NCBI RefSeq assembly: GCF_004027225.2
Contig: NC_044278.2
Coordinates: 80,550,923-80,614,922, forward strand
Origin: Strigops habroptila
Lineage: Eukaryota > Chordata > Aves > Psittaciformes > Psittacidae
Direction of reading: 5' to 3'
Length of the DNA: 64,000 nucleotides
Under the pieces are notes generated by a model. That model worked only from the letters and a program-made list of their open reading frames with translations, did not search any database and was not told the DNA's origin. A program made the translations under genes and the position numbers. This document shows positions 12,690 to 24,800 of the stretch, in pieces; position 1 is the stretch's first letter, and every line of letters begins with the position of its first letter.

Positions 12690-15600
12690 AGTCCTTAAAA
12701 GACTTCAGGGCAGATGGAATAGCACCTTAAACCCAAGCTTACCATATTGCAATTTGCTGTATAAGCTTATTTAATAATACAGTTTTTACTGTAAGTTACT
12801 TCATGGTTTGATTAGAAAATTAGTTTTTCATTCAGAATTATTTATGAGATCCAGATTCAAAAACAGAAATCGTGGATAGCTCCAAACCCCCTTTTTATCC
12901 AGATGAAAATCCGTTTTCTGTTCTAGATTTGTTCTTTGTCATTGACAGTGACCTCAGACTTTTATGGAAATAAAAAATGTATTTAAACTGTGGAAATGTA
13001 CCTGCAAAATATCAATTTTAATAGGCTGTTCTTTCATTTAGATACTAGTATTGAACAGGATCAGATCTGATCTTAAAACCAAACAAAGCCACACAAAAGT
13101 TGCGTGCTTCTGGTGCAGACTACAGACAGCAGTTCTAAACCCAGGCACCTAGATGGCAAGATTTGAGATGATGAGGCCTATTTAGTAGGCTGTGAAATAA
13201 TACATTCTTTTATATAAAAGTCATAAAAGGCAAGAGCAATACACAATAACATAGTTTAGACGACTAAAATACTAAGTTTGTTACCTTATTCAACAGATTA
13301 TTAGATCCACCTAAAATGTATTTGGAGTGCAAACCAATAGTAGCGCGAGCTACCAGAAGTGGGGTGGTTTTTCTTCCCCTCTACGCATTTTAATGTAGTT
13401 TGCTTATGGGGCCTCAGATCTGTTTCTAAACCTGTTTTAAGGTATTTTATGTCTAGCTCAGGAAATGAAAGCATTCTGGGGAAAAATGTAGATACATTGT
13501 ATTTAAACCACATTGGAGTTAATGAGCTTTTCTTGCCCATTAACCAGTTTTGCAGCATAGGGTCAGATGGAATAAGGTGTAGTTTATTAAGTGAACCCTG
13601 AAGTGTTAAATGCGATGACGTGGATGTGAAGAGCATGAGATGTGAAGGTTAAAATTTAAGTGATGACCAAGAATCTGCTAACAAAACCTTAGACCTTTTG
13701 GCTGCTTTCAATTTGAGAGAAATGACATTGTAACAGTTGCTTAAGCTGTATAAACTAATTGTATACTGTAAATCTGTTTCAGAAACATTTATGTATAAAG
13801 TGAATGTTTGATAGATGATCATTTTGTATCCCTTGAATTAAGCTAGCTCGATCACTTCATATTTAAAAACCTAACAGGAGTAAACTTGCGTGGAGTAGAG
13901 CAATAGGCAAAACCTTGTTTCGAATATTTGGTACATCAGTTTTATTAAAGAAAGTTTTTAGTCTGTAAGTGCTGTAGGCAGCGTATTGCCTGTGATCTGG
14001 ATGTGGCTTGTGACTTCATTTCTTACCGCCACCAGTTACATTATTTTCTCTCCTCCGTTATTGATGGGTAACGCTGAAGTCTTCACGTGGCTGCTGAACG
14101 TGTTTGGAAGCCATCAGCAAGGCAGAGTTGCTCCGGCTATGGGCCAGGCTCAGCTTAGCAGGCAGCCTCTTCTTGTGTGAGTGGTACAGCTACTCCTGAA
14201 TATAAGTAGATTTTCTTCATTTCTGACTTGAGAAGGTTTATCCAAATGTATAGTTCAAGTGTAATACACTTCAGAGCGTATTTAAGTTCATAACTATTTT
14301 GAGCAAGCAGTGCTCAGTGGACTGGACATCTTTATAGGGGAGTTGTATGTTTCTTTAGAGATTGGATTTAAAAATTGCATTTTCTGAAATACGCATTTTT
14401 TGTATTAGAATTTGTTAAATCAATGTAATACTATAATTTGCTTTTATTTGTATAAAAGGTGTCAATATATTTAGTCCGTAACAGTAAAAAAGCTCAGTGT
14501 TTTTTATACTCTGACTCCTGGGTTTGCCTGCATGATAAAGGTGGAGTAAAACACTAGGAATTACTAAATCACTAAATGAACGTGTGAAGTAATCTCACCC
14601 ATAATGCAGCCAAAACCTCTCTGAACCTTGACGGCCAGTGTCCCAGTGTCAGCAAGGCAAACCTGTTGCTTACTGCTGTGGTAGTGGGAATAACTGAGAG
14701 GCAAGGCACAACCTTCGTGCTGGTGTTCCCTCACTTTGGAATTCATGTCTCTGAAATCCAGCGTTCTGCTTCCCACAGAGAAGCCTCTGTTGGATCTCTC
14801 CCTTCCACTGAAGGTCAGCAGTTTTTTATTACAGCATCCTTAGCTCAAATAATGCAGCTATGAAACAAACTTCCCAGGCCAAGCCTATGTTGTAAGTGGC
14901 TCCAGGAAAAGCTACTGTGCTCCGTTTTAGCCAATCCTGTACAATTCTTATTTTGCCAATTCTTATGTTTGAACAAATAATAATAAAAAAAATAAGTAAA
15001 AATCCATGACATAATTAGTAACCAGAGTACCACAGACTGTCATGATGTTCACTAGAAACATGAACACAAGTGTCTTACAGCTGTATAAAATAATTTTCCC
15101 TGGGCTCAAGTTTATTTCGTGTTTTCAGAAGACAATCCAGCATTGGCTTGGTTGTCTGGTTTTGCGTAGGAGCTGTTAATATGTGCAGTCACAAATCTCA
15201 CCTCTGAAGTGATGCAGCACTTGTGTCAGGTTTTTGATACACAGTCACTCTTGAAAGCTGTTGATGCAAAGCAGCTGGGGTAATCCTGACCAGTCATGCT
15301 CCATGAGGTAATACACCAGAAGTGAAAAGGTGAGTGATTTAAGAGCAGCTGCTTACATTAACTTGGTAGTTTCCTGTAGTTCACCTAAAGCTACAAAAGA
15401 GAATTTAAGGGGGGGGTTAGGAATTTTTCTCATTTTTTTTAGTCAGAAACGTTCACTAATACTCATGTAAACTGATGTGACTACATAGGTATACATTAGC
15501 TATATATAGCTCTCAATCATTGGTAAAATTTTGCTGTGGTCCAAATTAATTTCCTGTGAATGTAAAGCAGGTTTCAGCCGGGCCTCTTCAGATTTGGAGT

Positions 15601-18377
15601 AAGCCTGACTATAAACCTAGAATTTGTCATGTTACTTCAGAGATCTGTGTTTGCCTCTGGCTGGTCTAGTGGGTTCACAACACAATGCTAAACGCAAGTG
15701 TGGCTGCTGCTGCTGTATCTAGAACTGGAGCATTGATTTATGAGGAAATTAGTGAGGTCTTAAAGGGACTCAGAACTTCAGTGTCTGTAGCTCAGACTAG
15801 AAACTGTAAGTTAATTCTCCTAAAATACAGGTGCTGTAGAAACAAGTTCCTTGGAGGTATGATTGAGTGAAGTTTAATAGCATCAAAGCTAGGACAGTGA
15901 GACCACAATTAACCTCACATGTTCTGTATGTTCATCTGCTCATCCTTTTCGTTAGGTTTTTCTTGTAGGATCACAGCCACTGCTGGCCGTTGTTGTTCAC
16001 ATGCTTTGAAATGTAGACTGCAGTGTGCTTTCTGCTCTGCTTTCCAGCCAGGCTTTTGTAAGATGGCAGTTCTGGCAAAATGCTGAGCAACTGGGACAGC
16101 TTTGGACCTTTCATAGGAAAATACCTGCTTCTTCTGGTCTTGCAACATGACAGAAAATGCATAGTTTCCCATTTTAGGAAGCTCTTGCTTGAAGATCAGC
16201 TGTCATGGTTTGTTACATGAATATGGAGAGAGACTCTTGTGATATCTGGTATTGTACCTCATCTGCTGACTAATCTTTTATGGTTGTAAGATAAAGAACT
16301 GTGTGATGTGCAACCAGGCAGCTTGGATCTCAAAGCCAGATTTAAACACTAGTGAGGCAAGAACTTTGGTGGATGTAGTATCATCAGACCCATTTTGCTG
16401 CCTTATCCCCAAGAAGCAGGATTTAAGAGATAAAAAGTGCCACCCCTGAATCCTCCCCCAAAGGCTTGAGTGTTTGGGGTGTGAGGGAAAGAGGAAAAGG
16501 GTCAATTTCCTAATCCTGTAGCTGAAATCTCTGACAGCAAGAGAGTATCTGGACTGAAGGTCCTGTAGACCTACCTTATGGCCAGCTTCTTTCTTCCCTT
16601 TGAGGCTCAGATACCCAAAAGCTGTTCTCTGAACTCTGTAACAGCCTTTGTTACATGCAGCAGATGGGAGACAGGCTTTAGAACAGTCCCTTCCCCAGGG
16701 CCTGTAGCATCAAGCTCTTCAAGGGATTTTGACTCTCAGAGGTGGTATGAACCCCCCAAGTTATTGTTTCAGGATAACTGTTCACAGCCATTTTCATAGT
16801 ATTATGTTAGACGGCATAGTATCAGTTAGAAAATTCCTCACAGGAGTCTCTCAGCTGGCTAAAGCAAGAGCTGGTGTCTTTGGTTGCAGAATAAAGTCTT
16901 TCAAGGTGAGGCAGAAGATGAAGTTTCACAGAAGTGAAACTAATGAGCAGCTTTCCCCTGCAGCACAGAGGTACTCTGATCACCTCATTCATCTCGCCCT
17001 CTCATGCTCATCCCATTACATGATAATGCAATTCAACTGATTAATGTTAGCGACTTTTTAACACAAGGTTAACTTTCTGCCATTCTTACGATTTGAATCA
17101 AATCACTGCGTACTCCCCTCTTTGCCTGCACCAAGTTCTTAACTTGGCCCAAGCCAACTGAAACTGCAGAGCTGGGTTCCTGTGTCACTGCTTAGCCATG
17201 GTGCAGCAATAACCTCCGCAGCAGCACTACTCATTCTGCAGCTAGTTAAAAAAATAAAGCAAGCAGTGTACATTTGCAGAGGGTTATGCTGCTGCAGGTG
17301 TATGTTTAGTGTACAGGCACCTCGCTGCTCTCCAGAAAGCCAGTGTTCCCTTTGCTTTGGTCAATTGGGTTTAAAGAAACCCATTACCAAGCTGCTGCAG
17401 GGGTCACCTGGAGCAGGACTCATGGACACCACAGCCAGCACAGCACCATGACTGCACACAGCACTGCCAGAGCCTGCACTCGCTTCTCACAGGCAACTCT
17501 GTGACCAGTGTGGATTTTTAACTCTGACACCCCACAAACTGCCACTGCTTCTTTCATAGTAAATGCTTTTTAAAGACATTTAAAAGTAATACAAACATGA
17601 CTTCTATGAAACTGATCTAATCAAAGCCTCAAGCAGACTTCAAGGCAGGAGACTGCTACAACACTGCAGTTATGCATCAATGCCGACGTCAGAACAGGCT
17701 CTTTGCCTTCTGTCTGTGCCAGAAAACACACACAAATCTTGGGAAGAGCCATCTGTATTGTGTTCACAATGCAGGTGAAGGAAGCAAAGTGAGGAAAAGA
17801 TATCACCCATGCCATCTTCTAGTAGATTCTGCCCCTTCCCACCCTGATGAACACCTATGTCACGAATCAGAGAACAGTTCATAGGTCCCAGTTATACAAA
17901 CCCAAGAAATACAGAAACGTCAACGTAAGGCACATGTTGAGGGAACTGGGCACATCCAGGCACTCAGGTTTGTCAGCTCCAACACACGGATTCGCCGAGC
18001 TGTTCAGACTAAAAGGTCCTTGTAATGCTTGTGTCCCACCATGTTGGTGGCCAGGTGCTCTCTGTGGCCACATGGCCATCTATGCGGAGACCAGAGCAGG
18101 CTGCCTTCCACATGCCCTCTGGCACTGCAGAGTCTAGCCAAGAGCAGCCGCACTGGCCCACCTTCAGACAGGTCACACAGAAGCCAGGCATGTCAGAGAC
18201 ACTGAAGCTACACAGGTAATAAGTAAAAAAAGGCAAAGTCTTTCATGTGATCTAACAAAGCCTTCCCAACACAGCTTTCACAGTTGGCAGTGAAACACTT
18301 TAACACCATCATGGCAGCACTCCCAAATCCTTATGAATATTCTGACATAAGGGCAAGTTTGGTTCTTCAGTAAGCCA
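12690..18377. other. Convergent 3' space between FBXL3 and CLN5
   Basis: Holds the 3' UTRs of both genes, with borders not resolved from sequence. Candidate poly(A) signals for FBXL3 include AATAAA at 12969-12974. On the CLN5 strand, candidates are far away (ATTAAA near 15873-15878, AATAAA near 15111 and 14824), which would imply a long CLN5 3' UTR overlapping that of FBXL3 in antisense. No protein-coding ORF here looks real. Confidence 0.6.
12969..12974 (+). promoter_or_regulatory. Candidate FBXL3 poly(A) signal AATAAA
   Basis: First canonical hexamer, about 280 nt after the FBXL3 stop. Longer isoforms using later signals are possible, since mammalian FBXL3 has a longer 3' UTR. Confidence 0.45.
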
Positions 18378-18889
18378 CTACACACCAAAGGATGTTTTGC
18401 TTCCAGTAGGTAATGGGACCTCTTCATAAATTATTTTGAGATAAGGGAACTTCATAGGTAAAAACCAGTATTCCAAGTTGTAGAAGAGGTAAAACTGATG
18501 ATTCAAGATGACACGATCAATAATTTTTAGGAGATCCACAAAAAACTCCCTGACTGTCCGATGGGGTTTGAATGGGTAGTAGAAGTCCCTTATAGCTGCT
18601 GCCAATGTCTTGTTTCCTTGTGGTCCAAAAATAGATGTTTCATTTCCCAGATAAACAGGCTCACCACTGAATAAAATTATGCTTGTGTAGTTTGTTTGTA
18701 TCTTCTTAAAGACAGCTCCCAAGTCAGCCAGCTTCTGGTACGTTCTCAGTATAAATTTAGAGCATTCATAAGCGTCAAACCACACTACTGATTGTTTGTC
18801 AGGACTTGCCTGAACTGTCCAGGTCTCATAGTAAATGCCAGTCTCATTGTCGTGTCTCACCCATTTTGCCATTTCATTAAACATGGTTC
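18378..18889 (-). CDS. CLN5: CLN5 coding exon 4 (terminal)
   Basis: Encodes (G)TMFNEMAKW to SKTSFGV and a TAG stop (512 nt). It contains the catalytic Cys and four sequons. The acceptor CTTACAG has its AG at 18891-18890. Confidence 0.97.
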
Positions 18890-21800
18890 CTGTAAGAGAT
18901 GAAAATAAGTATTACAGAGATAAGGTAACAAATATCTGACTCAGAATATTTTCCATCTATTTCAAGGTTCGCCTCCCTTCCCTGCAGAAGTTTACCTGCA
19001 ACGCTACCTGAGCATACAAGGACACAAGGCTTAGGTTGGAGGGAGAAGCAATACCCAGCTGAAAAAAGCTATATTTACATGTAAGTTATTTAAACTGTAA
19101 TTCCTTTTTCTGCCCCATTTCCTGCTACTATGCGAAAACATCCAAACGTCAGGGAACCATGACACTTCTGATTTTGTTTTATCCATGCAGACAAGCAGTG
19201 CAGGTGGCACAATCTACCAGAAATGCTGACAAAGTCCTCACCAGCGCACCAGGCGTTTCCGCACTTCCTGAAGTTTTACCTGAATTCAGCAATTCATAGA
19301 TTGGTTTGGGTTGGAAGGGATCTTAAAGATCCTCAGGGCAGAAGTTTCATGTCTCCACAAAAGAAACCCTACACTGGGATACCTGCTGTTTTAGCAGCTC
19401 CTCAGACAGCAAAGTTGAACTAAAAGCCAAATGATGAGACGGATGTGAAGACCAGTAAACTTCAAGCCCTTGAGGATTATTTCTTAATTTAGAATACATG
19501 TTTGGAGCACTCTGGTGATGGTGATTCACAACCGGAATGAGGAAGACATCCCTAACAACTCATCTCTCTGGTAGCTTGCTATGGGCGATGCACCAGCTTC
19601 TGCTCCAAAATACAGCTGAAGCACAGGGCTAATTTTCCTTCTTTTGTTTTTCCCTGCAATCCCAGCACTGCACCTCAGCTGAGCCCTTCCCACGCTCTCT
19701 TTCCTCAGCCACAGCACAGTATGACCATCCATGACTCAGATCTGTGTGGCACCTTATATTCACAGCATGACCAAATTTTGCAGGTTCTTCTTGCACAACA
19801 CATCAGAAGACACAGTCAAACGACAGCTTGCAATCATGAGGGTGTTCCAAGCCGTGATCTCTCTTGAGCTGCAAGTGTCACTGCTGTGAGTGCAGTAACC
19901 ATGCTTCGTAGCTGCTGACAGATGGGCAGGACTGTTGCAAGCTGTCATGGTTTGAGCCCAGCCGGTAATTCAGAACCACGCAGCCACTCGCTCACTCCCC
20001 CCTTCTTCCTCCCCCTGCTCCCGGAGGGATGGGGAGGAGAATCGGAAGAATGTAACTCCCACAGGTTGAGATAAGAGCAGTCCCGCAACTAAGGTATAAT
20101 ACAAACCCACTACTGCTACCACCAGTGATAATAATGATTAGTGAAATAACAAGGGGAGAGGATACAATCGCTCACCACCTGCTGACCGATACCCAGCCCG
20201 ACCCGAGCAGTGATCTGGGCCTTCCGGGTAACTCCCCCCAGTTTATATACTGGGCATGACGTGCCATGGTATGGAATACCCCTTTGGCCAGTTTGGGTCA
20301 GGTGTCCTGTCTCTTGATTCCTCCCCGCTTCCCCTCCTCTCTGGCAAAGCATGAGACTGAGAAAGTCCTTGGTCGGAGTAAACATTACTTAGCAACAACT
20401 AAAAACATCGGTGTTATCAGCGTTGTTCCCAGGCTGAAAGTTAAAAAACACAGCACTGCACCAGCTACTAAGAAGGAGAAAAATGACTGCTATAGCTGAA
20501 CCCAGGACACAAGCTGAGAGTCTGGCAGCAGATACCTCACAGTTCAGGGGTGGCAGACATCAGGCAGACCCATGTCACCACCGCCCTGCATGCGACAACC
20601 AGCCTCTTGCATTGCCCGAGTTCACCGCAACGTTGCGTTCGTCAAGACCAATGAAGAGCACTGCACGCCATGCTCTCCCTCCAAAACATACTGCAAAGGT
20701 CAGATTGGTGGGTCTACTCTTCATCAGAGAGTAAACATGTCTCACACTTACCCCAAGGTAAGGCCTGTGTGCAAGCCACTACCTCAGAGTGGTAGAGCTC
20801 TGCACGGTCACCTCCTAGGCTGCACCATTTTAACTGTTTTTCACACTTGGGAGATTTTGGGCTTCACAGTAAGCATAACAATCATTCTGTTTAGTGAAAG
20901 CGTTGGATACTCTCTTTTTTTAATTGCTCATGACTTGGTTTAATAAAACAGCAAGTGATTTCATCTGTATTAAGAACTGTACTTACTATACACGGGCTTG
21001 AAGCTCCCCTTCGGATTCTCTAATTCCTACCAGATCACCTTCCTAGTGTGTATTCTTTAAGGCATGTTATTGAAAAGGATTTGTCTCTCCTAACAAGACT
21101 GAGATGAACTTCATATGAAGTTCTGGCCTTAACCTCTTAGATTAAACAAAAAATATTACAGGTTAATGCACAGCTCCATGATAATCTCTTGGAAGATGCC
21201 TAAACAATAAAAAAATCTGACTTTGGCTAATCCTGCCCTGTTTTACAGAAGAAACATATCCCTAAGTAACATTCACACAGCCAATGGGCTTTAAGACAAC
21301 ATGAGATTGCTTCACTGCAGTCTGCTGGCAAAGGGCAATGTAGGATCTCACAAAAGCAAAGAGGGCCAGCTGTTTCGTATGTTAAAGCCCTCTCCCACAA
21401 AATGGGACACTTTTTGCCTGCTCTCTGAAGGAAGGAGGTTCAGCTCATGATCACAGAATCATAGAATGGTTTGGGTTGGAAAGGAACTTAAGATCATCTA
21501 GTTCCAACCCCCCTGCCATAGGCAGGGACACCTTCCACTAGAGTAGGTTGCTCAAAGCCCCGTCCAACCTGGCCTTGAACACTGCCAGGGATGGAGCATC
21601 CGTAACTTGCCTGGGCAACCTGTTCCAGCGTCTCATCTGTGCTCGCACCCATTCATCCTCTTCCACAGTAACTTTCGGCACTGGATAGATTATCTAGAGA
21701 CTAAGTCCAGCAAAGCTGCTGAAGCTGGATTCGGGCAAACATAAAGCACCACATCACCCTATCTGTAACTTTCCACTGTGCCCTGTACACAGCTAACTTC

Positions 21801-24800
21801 GCAGAGTAAGTCATTTTGGTCACAAAATTTGTAACTCTCCAAGTCCTCAGTGGGCTTTGTTTTTAAGCCATTCACTGTATTATTACAGTAATCAGCCAGA
21901 TTTATTTAAAGGACCTTTTCATTTTAGGATTTCAGTGTTTGGTATACACAAAGAAGCTATTCTGGTGATCATCCACTTATTTAGAGGTGTAAGTCCTGGT
22001 TTTGTTCTACACCATATGACAGAGACCTATTACTGGGGACATTTGCACAGTTTTTATAACACATAATGGGGGAGATGGAAAGAAGAGATTAGTATTCTTT
22101 ATATTTCTGAGACAATTTCTAAATATGCCTTATTTGTTTGCCCAGTAATCTACACATTTCCACCAGTTTTTCTATCTCAGCAGTCATCTGTCACTTCACA
22201 ATAGAAGGTTTTGTTTTGGTGAAATCTTGTGAAACAAGTCTATAATGGTTCTGTACAAGCTGTTTTCTATTTTTACACTCAAGAGACTCAATGTTTTTGT
22301 ACAGCAACACCAAATGACTCTCATTTAACAAATCTTCAGGGTGTTTTGTTCAAAAGGCAGCAGCCTCAGACCACTTTCTGTATAGAGCGCAGAGATAGTA
22401 TTTCAGTTTGAAATTAGTATCAGTGACTAACATTGTGAATAACCTACAAAACATAAATTAAAAGGTACTGCTTTACAGGAAGACAAGGCTGACTCTATAT
22501 TCTATATAAGCACTACCCAAAGCATTTGAAACCTACCTGATATTGTGGTCACAAGAACTAAAGTTCCATTTTCCTTCCAGTGTGCATCATCTATTCCTTC
22601 ATAAAAGCAGGCAGCACCCTGGTTACACCAGAATGGTGCATCCATGCCAGGCCGTAGATGTGGAAATGTGCAGTTCCCAAGTTGGAAGAGTTCATACCAC
22701 TCCATTGTATAGTTTTTGCCTGTTAGAGAGCTCTTGAAACCCACAGCATCATGCATAATTTTCTGGAAAAGAAAAAAAACAACCAAAGGCCCAGAACTTT
22801 AACATAAAAACTACTTCAGCTTGAGCTGTACAGAAAATAAGACACTTGGGAGCTGCTGTGTCACAGGGTGAGAAGAGAGGCAGAGGTTCCTATAACGCCT
22901 TGGATTCAGCAGCACTGATACACAACATACTGGATTGTATCACACACGTACTTTTATCATAGAGCCACACTGTCTCAGCAGTTGTCTATCCATCCATTAT
23001 GAATTCTGTCTCCAGATACTCAGTGGGAGCTCATCTTCAAAACTCAAGTTTACTTCTGAATCAACCTCACAGGGGTATCAAACACATAAAGACCAGAACA
23101 GAGTTACCAAAACCAGATCTTAGTAATTAAAGCCACAAGAGGAATGAGATAAATATTTCTTTCAAAAGCTGTAAATAAATCAATCCAACCTTAGTTTAAC
23201 AACTATGATATTTGAAGCTATTTCCATTTTTGACTCTGTGTGCTTGGTTTTGATGTTGCTATTTCATGTTCACTAGTATTTATTCACTAGGGATTGTGCT
23301 TTCAAGCTTAATTATGCTACTGAATTATAAATATCACTGAAGTTGAGATTCTTTAATTAGTCTCCATTCATGGAGTCATGCAAATATGGAAGTCTGTGAT
23401 CAGTCTTAAATAAAGTCTAATGATCAGTCTTAAATACCAATCATAACATTCAAGAAAGATCCATGAAAGCAACCAACTCCCCACGATCCAGGATTCTGAC
23501 CAGCCAGCTGTGCACTCCTGACAGATATCCATGTTCATGCAAATATGTAAGTTTTTAAGAACAGAAAACTTAATACACTAAGGAAACACTTCATCTGATA
23601 TAAGGGGATAAATATATTTTCTTGATGCAGTTCTAGCGCAGAAAAACACTCCAAACGTAATGATGTGGATATACAAAACACTGCCAAAGCTCCATAGGAG
23701 AACACATTCAAACCCACCAACAGTGCTGGTCATGCTCTTTTCTTTAGCTGAGCTAAATTCTGTAACTTCTGTTTGAAGCTTACAGCTCTTTGGGCATCCT
23801 TCCTATAGATAGCTGAGCTTGAGTGCTCCAATACTCTTCCATGCAAACGCATCTCAACCTTACACTCTTGCTTCCCTTCTTGACACCCGCTGTTGAACTC
23901 AGCTGAATTTGACACTACAACTTTGTTAACCAGAAACATCACCTTACCAAATGTCCTAGTAGGTCCCCATATTTGAATTCCCATACAGGAGCCTGTAATC
24001 GATACACTTCAATTATGTCCTCTTCCTTCATAACTGGAATGGCAGAGCCACTGGGACAGAAGGTGTAACGAGCTTGGCAGTAAGGATCGGGTTTTGGACG
24101 ATAGTCAAAGCGCCTGCATTGAGAAAGAGAAGCACACAGAATGATAAGCACAGCTTCCTGGCTGGAGTAACTGCTTCGTGGCTTCCTAAGGGCCTGAGGG
24201 GGACAGCCCAAGTGTCCAGCCACCCCAAAGACAGGTTCTGTGATCCAGACACTGCAACACTTGGAGCTACACAAGTCTGTCAGGCTGCTGAGGTGCACAT
24301 CTGCAGAAACAGGACTTCAGATTCATAAATGCCAGTCATGTTGTACAGAGTACGAATCACAATACAAATGGAAACACAACTCTTCTGCAACTGACAAAAG
24401 ACTGTTTATAAGAAATATTCAGTGAAGAACCCTAAATGCAAAGATCACATATGGCCAATTGTGAATTATAGCAAGCACTGAATTCTTTTAACTTCTTTAA
24501 TATAACCTGGATGAGAACAAGTTTGGAAAGCACAGTTACTTATTAACTAACACTACTGGAAATGGATTTCTGTTGAACATGTAACTATTTCTGTGTACTT
24601 AATATCCCAAAGTTCAAATAGGTTAATGAAGATGTTCATATTATGGCTCAAATGGAAGGAATTAACTGATGATATGACATGGACATTATAATGTTAGTGA
24701 CTTATTTTGGAGGTGGACTTGGCAGTCCTGGGGTAACGGTTGGACATGGTGATCTTGAAGGTCTTTTCCAACCTGGCTGATTCTGTGATTCTGTGATGGA

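Larger units (their letters stand above)
18890..22536 (-). other. CLN5 last intron
   Basis: 3.6 kb intron carrying an antisense CR1 tail (19292-19336), a solo LTR with target duplication (19938-20514) and a CR1 fragment (21451-21632). All three elements are on the CLN5 strand. No other gene is seen. Confidence 0.85.

Noticed and set aside
19938-20514. A complete endogenous retrovirus in CLN5
   Set aside because: Only one LTR with no internal region is present, and the target duplication flanks that single LTR directly.
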